This document shows, piece by piece, positions 26,885 to 36,918 of a DNA stretch of 64,000 bases. The DNA is taken from NCBI RefSeq assembly GCF_015561195.1, contig NZ_JADMSU010000007.1, positions 1-64,000 of the forward strand, written 5' to 3'. The notes below the pieces were generated by a model. The model was given only the letters and a program-made list of their open reading frames with translations, was not told where the DNA came from and ran no database searches. The position numbers and the translations under genes were made by a program. This stretch comes from Collinsella aerofaciens (GTDB lineage: Bacteria; Actinomycetota; Coriobacteriia; Coriobacteriales; Coriobacteriaceae). Each line of letters starts with the position of its first letter. The first letter of the stretch is position 1.

Positions 26885-27520
26885 CTACCCGCGCTGCGGA
26901 CCCGCGGCAGCCACCAGCGGCTCAAGACCCAGCTCGCGCGCATAATCCTCCTGCGTAAAGACTTCGACCAGGTCAAACGTATCGGTCGCATCGTCAAACG
27001 CAAAATGCAGCACCGAGCAGTTGCCCGGCACGCGCTCGCGCTCGTCTGCCGCCGCTCCCCTAGAGTGGTCCAAAAACTCCTTGATGGCCGAGGCGTGGCT
27101 CACCGCGAGCACGCACGAATGGTCCGAGCGCCGCATGAGCTCGGTCAGCGTCGCCACCATGCGCTCGCGTACCTGCATCTGGCCCTCGCCGCCAAACTGA
27201 CGATAGAAATCGCGCCACGGGCGCTCGGGCATAAGCATCACGCGCTCGGCCTCAAAGTCGCCAAAGAACCACTCGCGCAGACCGTCCAGGCGCTCATACG
27301 TCATGCCCGGCCACAGGTTGGCGATGGTCTGTTCGGTGCGGTGCAACGTAGAGGTGTAGGCGTGGTCGGGCTCAATACCGCGCGCACGCAAGAACATGCC
27401 GGCACGCGCCGCCTGATCGCAGCCCAGCTGTGTGAGCGGCGAGTCACTCCAACCCTGAATGATGCGCTTAAGGTTGAATATTGTCTGCCCATGACGAACC
27501 AGATACAGGTCTTTATTCAT
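26885..27520 (-). CDS. Histidine phosphatase superfamily protein (first of a tandem pair)
   Basis: This protein of about 211 residues carries the catalytic LVRHGQT at the N-terminus and the second catalytic His in AVSHASAIKEFL. It belongs to the phosphoglycerate-mutase-like branch 1 family of phosphomonoesterases. The ATG at 27520 has AAAGGA upstream and is preferred over an earlier in-frame GTG/ATG. It lies 17 bases after its paralogue and probably arose from it by duplication. The substrate is unknown. Confidence 0.85.
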   Translation of the reverse strand: MNKDLYLVRHGQTIFNLKRIIQGWSDSPLTQLGCDQAARAGMFLRARGIEPDHAYTSTLHRTEQTIANLWPGMTYERLDGLREWFFGDFEAERVMLMPERPWRDFYRQFGGEGQMQVRERMVATLTELMRRSDHSCVLAVSHASAIKEFLDHSRGAAADERERVPGNCSVLHFAFDDATDTFDLVEVFTQEDYARELGLEPLVAAAGPQRG

Positions 27521-27537
27521 AGGGGTCCTTTCGTTCG

Positions 27538-28080
27538 TTACCAATCAAGGAGCGAAAACGCCCCGTCGCAATGGCCAAAATGAAGCACGGCGCCGTTGTC
27601 GGGCAGTTCTCCCCCGCCGGTCACATACTCAAGAAACTCCTGGCAAGCGGAACCGTGGGAGACGACCAGCACGCAGTCGTGCCGGGGCCGGGCCATGATG
27701 CGGGACAGCGCCGCGACCATACGCGACTGAAGCTGTACTTCCGACTCGCCGCCAAAGGCCACCGGATAATCGCCCCAGGGCTGCGGTGGCATCTCGCGAT
27801 TTGATGTACCCTCCAGCGAGCCCAAATGCCACTCGCGCAGGTCATCGACCAGCTCAATGGAACGGCCCTCGCCAACGATAAGCTCGACCGTACGCCGCGC
27901 CCGACCCAACGGCGAGGAATACACATGATCAAAGGCCACGCCGCGGTCCTCGAACGCCGAGCGCGTCGCCAGCGCCTGCTCGCGCCCGCGTGCCGTCAGC
28001 GGCGAATCGTGCCAGCCCTGCAAAATGTTCTGCACATTGAGCTCAGTCTGCCCATGCCGCACCAAATATAAATCTGCCAC
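27538..28080 (-). CDS. Histidine phosphatase superfamily protein (second of a tandem pair)
   Basis: This protein of 180 residues reads VADLYLVRHGQTELN at the start and VVSHGSACQEFL later, the two catalytic His motifs. It is similar throughout to its downstream neighbour, including LQGWHDSPLT and the LREW.LG.LEG block. The GTG at 28080 is preferred, with GGGGAGGG before it; the longer frame would run into the hairpin repeat at 28096-28130. Confidence 0.85.
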   Translation of the reverse strand: MADLYLVRHGQTELNVQNILQGWHDSPLTARGREQALATRSAFEDRGVAFDHVYSSPLGRARRTVELIVGEGRSIELVDDLREWHLGSLEGTSNREMPPQPWGDYPVAFGGESEVQLQSRMVAALSRIMARPRHDCVLVVSHGSACQEFLEYVTGGGELPDNGAVLHFGHCDGAFSLLDW

Positions 28081-28095
28081 ACGCCCTCCCCTCGT

Positions 28096-28130
28096 ACCAC
28101 CACAAAGGGGACAGGCACCTTTGTGGTGGT
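28096..28130. repeat. Hairpin repeat, ACCACCACAAAGG arms with GGACAGGCA loop
   Basis: Thirteen-base perfect arms at 28096-28108 and 28118-28130. The same arms and nearly the same loop recur at 43961-44001. It sits between the histidine phosphatase start and the nitroreductase stop. Confidence 0.9.
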
Positions 28131-28163
28131 TTTGCCGCCGGATCACGCCGCGGCGACGCTCAA

Positions 28164-28835
28164 CTACACCAGTACGTCGGCGAGCGGGCGCTTGGGTACG
28201 TGGTGCACCTGCGCATCGTCACGCCAGTAATTAATTGAGCCGTCGGGGTTGGAATCGATCGCATCGATCATCTGCGTCTCGGCCGGCACGCCAAAGGCCA
28301 TGATCAGCTTGAGCTCATACTTGTCGTTATCGAGCCCCATGGCATCGATCGCGTGGGGCGTAAAGGCCTTGAACATGCAGGCAGCCACCTCGGGCGTTGC
28401 GCTGCGGGCGGCGAGCATCATCGTCTGCGCGGCAATGCCCGTGTCGACCTCGGTAATGGGAGCGGCAGGCTTGCCCGGAACGGCGCGCTCAGCCAGAATC
28501 GCGATGTAGCCGGTCGGGCGCTCGCCCTCGGCAGGACCCGGCCAATCCTTAAGCGCACCGGCCCACGCAAGCTCATCAAATACACGCGCGCAGTCCTCGG
28601 CACCGCTCACCACATGAAAACGAAGACGCTGAGCATTGGCACCACACGGGGTCAGGTGCGCCAGTTCCGCCAGCTCGAGCAAAAACTCGCGCGGCACGCG
28701 CATGGACTCGTCAAAGCGGCGGCACGTACGGGCACGACGGACCAGCGCGTCAAACGATTCCAGACCGAGCTTTTCGCAACCTTGCTTTGCCATCGATTCT
28801 GCACTTACCGGCGCCGCGGGAACTGTTTCGTTCAT
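28164..28835 (-). CDS. Nitroreductase family protein
   Basis: This 223-residue flavoprotein shows the nitroreductase pattern: RRARTCRRFDESMRVP near the N-terminus, LTPCGANAQRLRFHVV, and DTGIAAQTMMLAA in the FMN-binding core. Such enzymes reduce nitro groups, quinones or related compounds with NAD(P)H. The ATG at 28835 has GGGGG 5 bases upstream and an earlier in-frame start is less likely. The natural substrate is not evident. Confidence 0.85.
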   Translation of the reverse strand: MNETVPAAPVSAESMAKQGCEKLGLESFDALVRRARTCRRFDESMRVPREFLLELAELAHLTPCGANAQRLRFHVVSGAEDCARVFDELAWAGALKDWPGPAEGERPTGYIAILAERAVPGKPAAPITEVDTGIAAQTMMLAARSATPEVAACMFKAFTPHAIDAMGLDNDKYELKLIMAFGVPAETQMIDAIDSNPDGSINYWRDDAQVHHVPKRPLADVLV

Positions 28836-29070
28836 AGGGACCCCCAATTAAAGGCAATTGTTCTTAGGAAAATCTAACCTAAAACGTAGGCAATAACGAA
28901 CAGAGCCGCAATGTTCTACACCTGTTGAATAGAAAATCACGGCGTGGGGAACAACGGAAGCAAATCGGGGCCTTTGGGTTACGTTTCGCCCTCCCCGACC
29001 CACACGCCGGCGCCTTTAGGCGATACTGGTTGCAACGATCACGGTTTATGCCGCGCGGAAAGGAGACCTC

Positions 29071-29673
29071 ATGGGCATCTTTAAGAACAATGAGCAGGAT
29101 TCGAATCTGTTTGGATTTGACGAGAAAAGCATGGCGGGCAAGGCGATTAAAGCCGTGCGCTGGATCTATGCCGTCACGGGCGTTATCGCACTGCTCGCCG
29201 GCATCGCGCTGCTGTTTGCCCCCGCCAAGACCCTCGTCTTTTTGACGACCGTACTGGGCTTCTACTTTGTGATCACGGCCGGCGTCAGGCTGTTCACCGC
29301 CATTTTTGAGCCGCTGCTGCCCGCCGGCTGGCGCGTGGCGAGCATCCTCACCAACCTGCTCATCATTTTGGGCGGCGTGGTGATCCTGCGCAACCAGGCC
29401 CTATCGACCGCGACGCTCAGCACGCTTGTTGTGGTCGTGGCCGGCTTTGGCTGGATTGTCGAGGGCGTTATGTCGATCCTGGAGTCCGAGCTTTCGTCCA
29501 ACCGCGGCATCGCCATCCTGAGCGGTGCGCTCTCCATCATCGCCGGCGTGTTCGTGTTTATCTACCCGCTGTGGTCGGCCAAGATGCTCGTCATCTTTAC
29601 CGGCGCTGCACTCCTGGTGTTTGGCGTGACACTGATTATTCGTGCCGTCCGTTTTGGCAAGCTGGTGCACTAG
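29071..29673 (+). CDS. HdeD/DUF308 family membrane protein
   Basis: This 200-residue protein has six hydrophobic segments in tandem, the pattern of HdeD-like proteins linked to acid resistance in enterobacteria. AAAGGAG stands before the ATG. Its TAG is followed immediately by the ATG of the YaiI-like gene, so the two form an operon. The 235-base region upstream (28836-29070) holds no other gene. Confidence 0.8.
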   Translation: MGIFKNNEQDSNLFGFDEKSMAGKAIKAVRWIYAVTGVIALLAGIALLFAPAKTLVFLTTVLGFYFVITAGVRLFTAIFEPLLPAGWRVASILTNLLIILGGVVILRNQALSTATLSTLVVVVAGFGWIVEGVMSILESELSSNRGIAILSGALSIIAGVFVFIYPLWSAKMLVIFTGAALLVFGVTLIIRAVRFGKLVH

Positions 29674-30156
29674 ATGCCGCGAACGCTGTTTATTGATGCC
29701 GACGCCTGCCCGGTCACGCGCGAGTCGATCGACTGCGCGCGGCGGGCGGGCGTCGCCGTGGTAATCGCCGGCAACAGCACGCAAAACCTGGAGCGGCACA
29801 TTCGCCGCGACGACCCGCGCGACGCCGAGCACGCGCGGCGCGGCTTTTGGGTGACGACGCTTGACGTGAGCGTAGGCGCCGATAGCGCCGACTTTGCCAT
29901 TATCGAGCGCCTGCAGGCTGGCGACGTGGTCGTGACGCAGGACATAGGCCTGGCGAGCATGGTGCTCGGACGCGATGCCGCCGCCATCGGCGTGCGCGGG
30001 CGCGTCTACGACAAAGCGACCATCGACATGCAACTGTTTATTCGCCACGAGGAAAAGAAGGTGCGCCGCGCCGGGGGACGCACCCGCGGTCCGGCAGCCT
30101 TCACCAGCGAGGATCGAGCCCGCTTTAAACGCAACCTCACCGAGCTGCTACGCTAG
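29674..30156 (+). CDS. YaiI/YqxD family protein (DUF188)
   Basis: This 160-residue protein starts MPRTLFIDADACPV and continues VVTQDIGLASMVL and RGRVYDKATIDM, all typical of the DUF188 family, which has a PIN-like fold and is a presumed nuclease of unknown target. The length is normal. It abuts the HdeD-like gene and is followed by a hairpin repeat. Confidence 0.9.
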   Translation: MPRTLFIDADACPVTRESIDCARRAGVAVVIAGNSTQNLERHIRRDDPRDAEHARRGFWVTTLDVSVGADSADFAIIERLQAGDVVVTQDIGLASMVLGRDAAAIGVRGRVYDKATIDMQLFIRHEEKKVRRAGGRTRGPAAFTSEDRARFKRNLTELLR

Positions 30157-30159
30157 ACA

Positions 30160-30260
30160 AGGTAGATTTTTGGGACATGCCTAAAAATCTACCTTTTTGT
30201 TTGGCGAATGGCGCGCATCCAGCGCCCAGGTCATGACGGTGGATTGTAAGGCATGTCCCA
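30160..30260. repeat. Hairpin repeat with GGGACATGCC loop and an inverted partner
   Basis: AGGTAGATTTTT at 30160-30171 pairs with 30183-30194 around the loop GGGACATGCCT. About 70 bases on, GGCATGTCCCAAAAA at about 30250-30264 is the reverse complement of the loop and its left edge. The element lies between the convergent YaiI-like and exporter genes and may also end transcription. Confidence 0.75.
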
Positions 30261-30268
30261 AAAACTAC

Positions 30269-31363
30269 TTAGAGACCAAAGGCGGAGAGGATGAGGCCCC
30301 AGCCCGCACCGATGACGTACATCATGATCAGGAACAGGACGTTTTCGCGGGCACTGCGGTTGGTGCGGAACAGCACCAGGTAGCCCACGCCAGCGGAAAT
30401 GAGCGTGCCGGCGAGCATCGGCGCCAGCTGCAGCGCACCTTCGAGGTACAACTGCGTAATAACGACGCTGGCCGAGCAGTTGGGAATCAGGCCAACGAGT
30501 GCCGAGCCCAGGACCGCAAGCGTCTCGTTGCCGCGCAGGAACTGCTCAATCGCCGATTCGCCGAAGGTCTCGAGCACGGCGACCAGAATCAGCGTCACCA
30601 GAAAAATGAATACCGATACCTGCACAGTGTGCGAGATCGCACTGCGGATAATCGACAGAACGGGCGCGCCCTCGTGGGAGTGGTCGTGGCTGTGGCCGTG
30701 GTGGTGCTCATGCTCGCTCGTGTGACCGTGATCATGGCTGTGCCCGTGGACGCGCTCATGTTCATCTTCATCATCATCGCAACCGCAATGGTCGCGCTCG
30801 CATAACTCGTGGATGTGGTCGGCGCTCACGCCCGCCTCGGCCACCTCGTCGATGATGTCACCGCCAGTGTGGTCGTCGTGCGCGCAGTTCACGTGGGCCG
30901 GGTTGGCCGCGGTTCCCAGCACGGTACGGCGAATCGCCGCATGCGCGCGAGCGTTACGACGCAGGCCGCGAATGGCGGCGTCCACGATAAAGCCCGTGAC
31001 CAGCGCGATCAGCGCCTTCGAAGCCAGAAGCATCGCCATGGTCTGCACGGGAACCTGCTCGGCAAGCAACAGCGGCAGCATCTCGTCTGAAGTCGAGAGG
31101 AAAACCGCAACCAGCGTGCCCAGCGTCACGACGCGGCCGGCGTACAGCGTCGCCGCCATGGCCGAAAACCCGCACTGTGGCACCATGCCCAGCAACGAGC
31201 CAACCACGGGGCCGGCGGCGCCGGCGCGCTTGATAGCACCGTTGACGCGGTCGCCCGCCACATGCTCCAGCGTCTCGAGGGCAAGATACGTCACCAACAA
31301 AAACGGCACCAGGGACAGCGTGTCCTTGCCGGCGTCGAGCAGAATATCAATCAGTAAATCCAT
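30269..31363 (-). CDS. Putative heavy-metal exporter (ArsP_2-like) with His-rich loop
   Basis: This 364-residue protein has about ten hydrophobic segments in two halves, each with a PxCx motif (MVPQCGFSAMAATL and LIPNCSASVVITQL), the hallmark of the 10-TM ArsP_2/putative manganese exporter family. The halves are joined by a long soluble loop, about residues 170-230, with repeated HxHxH and a CxC motif, probably a metal-binding region. The likely job is export of a divalent metal or arsenical. The gene is single, and its start follows an AAAGG. Confidence 0.75.
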   Translation of the reverse strand: MDLLIDILLDAGKDTLSLVPFLLVTYLALETLEHVAGDRVNGAIKRAGAAGPVVGSLLGMVPQCGFSAMAATLYAGRVVTLGTLVAVFLSTSDEMLPLLLAEQVPVQTMAMLLASKALIALVTGFIVDAAIRGLRRNARAHAAIRRTVLGTAANPAHVNCAHDDHTGGDIIDEVAEAGVSADHIHELCERDHCGCDDDEDEHERVHGHSHDHGHTSEHEHHHGHSHDHSHEGAPVLSIIRSAISHTVQVSVFIFLVTLILVAVLETFGESAIEQFLRGNETLAVLGSALVGLIPNCSASVVITQLYLEGALQLAPMLAGTLISAGVGYLVLFRTNRSARENVLFLIMMYVIGAGWGLILSAFGL

Positions 31364-31534
31364 GACGGATGGAACCTTTCGTGTCTTTCGGCAACATTGT
31401 AAAAGTCCTAGCGGTCAACTAGGGTATTGTAGTTGTCCCGGGCGCGGTGCCAATAGTTGCCCATGGTAAACTATCATCTCGCCACAACTCAGTAACCCCG
31501 AGCCGCGCGACGCGGCCCGTCCAAGGAGCAGTAT

Positions 31535-32503
31535 ATGAACGTATCGCAAGCACTCGAATACGAGCGTCAGCCGTTTATCCCCATGTTTATCTACGGCGAC
31601 CACGGCGCCATGGAATCCGAGCGCCAGAAGGGCGAGGAGGCCCTCAAGGTGCTCGAGACCGAGTACTTTACCGCCGAGGGCGACCCCGGCTTCGACTTTG
31701 CCACCGTGCGCGACCTGGCCGATCGCAACCGCGACCTGTGCGACCAGATCGGCGAGGCGCGTCTGCGCAATGTGACGCCCGCGACGCTTTCACGTGGTCT
31801 GTCCGATGCCGACACCTGCGCGGCCATCGGTAAGATGCAAAAGCGTACCGCCGCATCGGTCATGCGCGAGATCCGCGGCGACCGCGACGCACTCGGCGTG
31901 GCCTACGCCCGCAAGCCCATCCAGGGCACCGTGCTGGGCATCGACATCGAGACCACCGGCCGTGCGCCCGAGCGCGGCTATATCATCAACGTGGGCTGGG
32001 AGATTATGGACCTCACGAGCGACGCCGTCCCGCACGACGCCGAGGCGCACTACTGCGGTCTGCCCGACATCTATCGCGGCGAGAATGTGCCGCTGTCGAA
32101 TATCCACCACATTACCTGGACCGACATCGACGGCAAAAAGCCATTCCGCGAGGATAAGGAGCTGCAGAAGCAGCTGCTCAAGCTCATGAAGAAGTATCCG
32201 TACATGGCGCACAACGCCGCCTTTGAGGACAGCTGGTTCAAGATCCACCTGGACGGCTACGCCGAGGCGCGCCGTGCCGGCAAGATCATCGTCATCGACT
32301 CGCGCCAGATCTGCCGCAGCCTGGACGCCGACGTGCGCTCGCTCCCCCGCGAGTCCGCGCCCGCCGCGCTCGAGAACTGGGCGCGCCGCCGTGGCACCCT
32401 CGCCGCCGACGCCAACGAGCAGCACCTGGGCCTCGACGACACCGACCTTATGCTCCGCACGGTGCAGGCCGAGTTCAACCTCAAGGGGCTTTTCGCGAAG
32501 TAG
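31535..32503 (+). CDS. DnaQ-like 3'-5' exonuclease domain protein
   Basis: This 322-residue protein has an N-terminal helical part of about 125 residues, then an exonuclease domain: LGIDIETTG (DxE motif) near residue 132, MAHNAAFEDSWF near 229, and LDDTDLML near the end. These are the DEDD catalytic acidic residues. It could trim DNA or RNA; the wider family includes proofreading subunits and RNases. AAGGAG lies before the ATG. A strong terminator follows. Confidence 0.8.
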   Translation: MNVSQALEYERQPFIPMFIYGDHGAMESERQKGEEALKVLETEYFTAEGDPGFDFATVRDLADRNRDLCDQIGEARLRNVTPATLSRGLSDADTCAAIGKMQKRTAASVMREIRGDRDALGVAYARKPIQGTVLGIDIETTGRAPERGYIINVGWEIMDLTSDAVPHDAEAHYCGLPDIYRGENVPLSNIHHITWTDIDGKKPFREDKELQKQLLKLMKKYPYMAHNAAFEDSWFKIHLDGYAEARRAGKIIVIDSRQICRSLDADVRSLPRESAPAALENWARRRGTLAADANEQHLGLDDTDLMLRTVQAEFNLKGLFAK

Positions 32504-32530
32504 CCCCAGCGCCCCAAACCCAGAACGCAA

Positions 32531-32567
32531 GGCGCCCCCGCAACCATCCCTCGGTTGCGGGGGCGCC
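32531..32567. terminator. Bidirectional terminator
   Basis: GGCGCCCCCGCAACC at 32531-32545 pairs perfectly with 32553-32567 around a 7-base loop. It lies between convergent genes. Confidence 0.85.
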
Positions 32568-32599
32568 TTCGTGCGCAGAGGCTTCAAACCCGCCAGTCG

Positions 32600-35500
32600 C
32601 TAGTCCACGCTCTTGAGCGCCTCGAGCATGTCGACGTTCTTGAGCCTATGGTTCACCACCGCATACATCACGGCAACGACCACAACCACGACCACCGTCG
32701 AGACCACGTACGGCAACCAGCCGCACGCCGGGTCGAACATCACGTTCTCGGGCGGCACCGCGGTGATGATGTACTGCTGGAGCAGCCAGCCCAAGATCCA
32801 TCCCACCGGCAACGCAATCGCGGCATTGATGATCGTCTCGCGGTAGATGTACATCGACACCTCGTTATCAAAGAAGCCGAGTACCTTGACGGTCGAGAGC
32901 TCGCGGATGCGCTCGGCCACGTTAATGGTCACGAGGTTGTACACGATGACCACGGCAAGCAGGATGGCGACCACAATGAGGACCAGCATGATCTTGTTGA
33001 GCGAGGTCACGATCACGTTAATCTGGTTGATGAGCGTAGCGCTCTGAACGCAGCCCAGCACGCCGTCGAGCTTCATAAAGCGTGCGGCCTCGGCGCGGGT
33101 CCCCTCTATAGAGCTGTCCTTAAGCTTGGCCACGTAAGCATTGCCCGTGGCGGCCTTGCCAAAGCACGTTTGATATGCCTTGGGGCTCATGAACATAAAG
33201 TGCTCCATATACATCTCGCAGATGCCCGTGATGCGCACCTTGCGCTTGACGCCGCTTGCGTCGGTGAAGGTCATGGTGTCGCCCACCTTGGTGCCCGTAA
33301 GGGTGGCCAAACGTTCCGAGATCACAGCGCCGTCGTCCTCGAGCGGCAGCGCCTCGCCCGTCTTGCGGTCGCGAATGTCGAGATACTTAGAGAACGTCTC
33401 CCCATCCATAGGCACGAGCAGGTTGATGCTCTGATCGTCGCCCTTGTCGCCGGCCGTCTTGGTCACGCTCTCGTACGCGATACTCGAATAGTCCGTGACG
33501 CGCTTCGACGCGAGCTCGTCGGCAACTTCCTTACGCTGTGCCTTGGAGGCGTCATCGTTCTGAGCAACGATGAGGTCGTAACCAATGATGTCGCCAAACT
33601 GCGTCTCGGAGAGACCGTCGATGGAGTTGCGCACGGCATAGCCGCAGAACATGAGACAGACAGCACCCGAAACACCGATCACGGTCATGAGCATGCGCTT
33701 CTTGTAGCGCAGGAGGTTGCGGAAGGTGACCTTCTGCGTGAAGGTCAGGCGGCTCCAGAGCGACTTGATGTGCTCGAGGAAGATCTTGGAACCGGCCGTG
33801 GGCGCCTTGGGCAGTAGGAGCTGCGCGGGCTGCTCGGCGAGCATGCGGCGGGCGACAAGCACGGCGGGCACCACAGCCACGGCAAGACCGAGCGCGAGCG
33901 CCGAGACGGCCACGCCCCCGTGCCACTGAAGTACGATCGGAGGCAGCGAGAACTTAGCACTGTACGCGCTGTAGACGATGTAGGGCAGCAGTGTATGGCC
34001 CAGCACGATGCCGATGACAGAGCCGATGGCGCCGGCCGAAGCGCCGTAGACCACAAACTTCTTCATGATGTCGGCATCGTCGTAGCCGAGCGCCTTGAGC
34101 GTGCCGGCGTTGATGCGCTCCTCGTCGACCATGCGGGTCATCGTGGTGGACGCCACGAGGGCCGCCACCAGGTAAAGGAAGTACGGGAAGATATTGGCGA
34201 GCGAGTCGACGATCTCGGAAACGCTGTCATAAGTGCGATAGCCATCGGAGCCGGGGGTCTCGCGGCGCGTGTCCACCGCATACGTGGGCTTCTCAAGCTT
34301 GTCGCGCTGCGTGCGGGCGTCGTCGAGCTTACGCTCCGCCTTGGCGATCTTCTCCTCCGCGTCGGGGAGCCGCTCGTTATACTCGGCCAGGCCGTCCTCG
34401 TACTCGGACTGTTTGCTCGCGAGTGTGCCCGCGGCCTCGTTGTAGGTGGCAAGACCGCTGCTGTAGCTCGCCACGCCATCGTTATACTCGGCAACACCCG
34501 CCTCGTACTCGGCCTTCTTGGCGTTATACGTGGCAACACCCTGCCGGTACGCGGTCTCCCCCGTATCGAGCTGGGATTTGGCGCTCGCCAGCTGCGACTC
34601 CCTGGAAGCAATCTCCTTGTTCGCGGCCGCCTGCTTCTGGTCGAGCTGCTTTTGCGCGGCATCGAGCTGTGCCACGAGCGCGGTGTAACCACCGTCCTCG
34701 CCCTCGGTGCTGGCATCGGCATCGGTGTTCATAAAGCGCTCGTAGGCGGCCTCGGTCTGAGACAACTGCTGACTCAGCGCATCGCGCTGCTGCACGGCGG
34801 AGGCCCTTTGCTGCTGGAGCTGGGACTTTCGGTCCTCGAGCTGCTGCTTTTGAGCCTCGAGCTGCGAGCGCTGCTCGCCCGTCAGACTGGGGGCCGCAAG
34901 CTGTTGCTCCACAGCGGCAATGCCCTTGCCGCACTGATCCAGCCCAACATCGAGCTTAGCGATGCCTGTCTCATATTGCTCGACGCCGTCCTCGAGCCGG
35001 GCGATGCCCTCCTCATAGGCGGCCTTGCCATCATCAAGCTTCTTGCGGCTTGCATCGATCGTGGACTGGGCCTGCGCAATCTGCGACTCGGCATCGCTCT
35101 TGGCGGTCGCCAAAGCGGCCGCCCCGTCGTTGTACTCGTCCCAGCCGCTATCGAGCTGCGAGCGCGAGGACGCCAGCGTAGACCGTGCGGCCGAGAGCTG
35201 CGACGCGCCGTCGGCAAGCTGCGTGCGGGCGCTCGCCAGCTGCAAAGCCGCCTGCTCAAGCTTGTTCCACGACAAGGCAAGCTGGCCCTTTCCGTCGGCA
35301 AGCTGCGAGGCCGCATCGTCCAGCGTCGCCTTGGCATCGCTGAGCTTCTGGCGAGCGTCCGCAATCTGCTGCTCGCCATCGGCAATCTTTTCGTCATAGG
35401 TATCGCGCACCACGGCAAGCCTGCGCTCGGGCGCATTCTTGAGCAGTTTCTTGAGCTCCTTTTTATGGGCCGCGATCTTATCCAGATACTCGGCGCTATA

Positions 35501-36166
35501 AGGATCGAGGCCCTGGGTGTCATCGAACGTCAAACGCGCGATCATGCGGTAGTCGGTCGAAAACACCTTGGGCGACACGACGGCATAGCCCATGAGGTCG
35601 CCCGTGCCCACGGTAGTCTTTCCCATGTTGATGCCCGCGATGATCTCCATGGATTTGACGTGGCCCACCACGGTAAAGGTCGAGCGTTTGAGCGTCTTGC
35701 TGCCATCTGCGTTCTTCTTTTGCGATAACGTGATCTTTGAGCCCACGGGGTAATCGTCAGCCATAAACGAATCGATCGCGATTTCGTTCTCGGTCTTGGG
35801 CATGCGGCCGTCGGCGAGCTCATAGCGGCTCACCTTGTCGGGCGTCGACTCCACGCGCACGGCGCTGTTGGCACCCTTGATGGTAACGTCCACAAGGTAT
35901 CCGTACTCAACGGCGCGCACGCCGTCCAGCTGCTCGATAACGGCCTCGTCATCCTTATCGATGCCAAGGTCACCGATCACGGCCAGGTCCATCATGTCGT
36001 AGTCGGTAAAATAATCGCCCGAGGTCGCGCGCATGTCGGGGCCCGCCACCTTGAGGCCCACCAGGGCAAAGGCGCCCAAGGCCAGCAAGGCTACGATCGA
36101 GAAATAACGCCCGCGCGACTTTTTGAAGGTAGACCGTATGTCCTTCCAGAGCATTCGTTTAGCCAT
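32600..36166 (-). CDS. ABC transporter permease, FtsX-like, with long coiled-coil insert
   Basis: This protein of about 1,188 residues has one N-terminal membrane segment near residue 30, a periplasm-side region, then a very long coiled coil (about residues 260-640) built of QLA/DG-type heptads, and after that two FtsX-type blocks with about seven further membrane segments. Such permeases pair with LolD/MacB-like ATPases and export peptides, lipids or drugs. The ATG at 36166 is preferred because TAGGTGG stands before it, overlapping the stop of the ATPase gene. It forms an operon with the ATPase and is probably controlled by the divergent TetR protein. Confidence 0.85.
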   Translation of the reverse strand: MAKRMLWKDIRSTFKKSRGRYFSIVALLALGAFALVGLKVAGPDMRATSGDYFTDYDMMDLAVIGDLGIDKDDEAVIEQLDGVRAVEYGYLVDVTIKGANSAVRVESTPDKVSRYELADGRMPKTENEIAIDSFMADDYPVGSKITLSQKKNADGSKTLKRSTFTVVGHVKSMEIIAGINMGKTTVGTGDLMGYAVVSPKVFSTDYRMIARLTFDDTQGLDPYSAEYLDKIAAHKKELKKLLKNAPERRLAVVRDTYDEKIADGEQQIADARQKLSDAKATLDDAASQLADGKGQLALSWNKLEQAALQLASARTQLADGASQLSAARSTLASSRSQLDSGWDEYNDGAAALATAKSDAESQIAQAQSTIDASRKKLDDGKAAYEEGIARLEDGVEQYETGIAKLDVGLDQCGKGIAAVEQQLAAPSLTGEQRSQLEAQKQQLEDRKSQLQQQRASAVQQRDALSQQLSQTEAAYERFMNTDADASTEGEDGGYTALVAQLDAAQKQLDQKQAAANKEIASRESQLASAKSQLDTGETAYRQGVATYNAKKAEYEAGVAEYNDGVASYSSGLATYNEAAGTLASKQSEYEDGLAEYNERLPDAEEKIAKAERKLDDARTQRDKLEKPTYAVDTRRETPGSDGYRTYDSVSEIVDSLANIFPYFLYLVAALVASTTMTRMVDEERINAGTLKALGYDDADIMKKFVVYGASAGAIGSVIGIVLGHTLLPYIVYSAYSAKFSLPPIVLQWHGGVAVSALALGLAVAVVPAVLVARRMLAEQPAQLLLPKAPTAGSKIFLEHIKSLWSRLTFTQKVTFRNLLRYKKRMLMTVIGVSGAVCLMFCGYAVRNSIDGLSETQFGDIIGYDLIVAQNDDASKAQRKEVADELASKRVTDYSSIAYESVTKTAGDKGDDQSINLLVPMDGETFSKYLDIRDRKTGEALPLEDDGAVISERLATLTGTKVGDTMTFTDASGVKRKVRITGICEMYMEHFMFMSPKAYQTCFGKAATGNAYVAKLKDSSIEGTRAEAARFMKLDGVLGCVQSATLINQINVIVTSLNKIMLVLIVVAILLAVVIVYNLVTINVAERIRELSTVKVLGFFDNEVSMYIYRETIINAAIALPVGWILGWLLQQYIITAVPPENVMFDPACGWLPYVVSTVVVVVVVAVMYAVVNHRLKNVDMLEALKSVD

Positions 36167-36175
36167 GCACGCCAC

Positions 36176-36877
36176 CTACCACTCAATGTTCGCGATCGCC
36201 TGCGGGTGTTTGTTGATGTCGACGGCGGTCACATGGCCATCGTGCATGCGGATCACACGGTCGGCGATGGGTGCGATGGCGGAGTTGTGCGTAACGATCA
36301 CCACGGTCGCGCCGCGCTTGCGGCTCATGTCCTGCAGGATCTGTAGAATCTGCTTGCCCGTGTTGTAGTCGAGCGCGCCCGTAGGCTCGTCGCAAAGCAG
36401 GATCTTGGGGTTCTTTGCCACGGCGCGCGCGATAGCCACGCGCTGCTGCTCACCGCCCGAGAGCTGCGCGGGAAAGTTATCGATACGTCGGGAAAGGCCC
36501 ACCATGTTGAGTACCTCGACCGGGTCCATGGCGTCAGCCACGATCTCGCTCGCGAGCTCGACGTTTTCCTTGGACGTGAGGTTGGGCACCAGGTTGTAGA
36601 ACTGGAACACAAAGCCCACGTCGGTGCGGCGATAGGCCGTGCGGCCGCGCGCGTCGAGCTTTGCAATGTCGCGCCCGTCGATGACGACCGCGCCCTCGTC
36701 GCAGGTGTCCATGCCGCCCAAGATGTTCAGCACCGTGGACTTGCCAGCACCGGAAGTGCCCAACACAATGGCAAGCTCACCTTTCTCCACCTCAAAGCTC
36801 ACGTGGTCGTTGGCCGTGATCACTGTCTCGCCCATGTGATAGCGCTTGCATTCGCCGCGCATCTCTATGTATGCCAT
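36176..36877 (-). CDS. ABC transporter ATP-binding protein, LolD/MacB-like
   Basis: This 233-residue ATPase has Walker [11 protein letters not shown] near residue 40, the signature LSGGEQQR near 140, and Walker [13 protein letters not shown] near 160. It energises the permease encoded right after it. The promoter region upstream carries two inverted copies of a TetR-type operator. Confidence 0.92.
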   Translation of the reverse strand: MAYIEMRGECKRYHMGETVITANDHVSFEVEKGELAIVLGTSGAGKSTVLNILGGMDTCDEGAVVIDGRDIAKLDARGRTAYRRTDVGFVFQFYNLVPNLTSKENVELASEIVADAMDPVEVLNMVGLSRRIDNFPAQLSGGEQQRVAIARAVAKNPKILLCDEPTGALDYNTGKQILQILQDMSRKRGATVVIVTHNSAIAPIADRVIRMHDGHVTAVDINKHPQAIANIEW

Positions 36878-36918
36878 TCTTGCTCCCTTAGTTTCGATGT
36901 TCCTTGCAGTAAGGTTCT

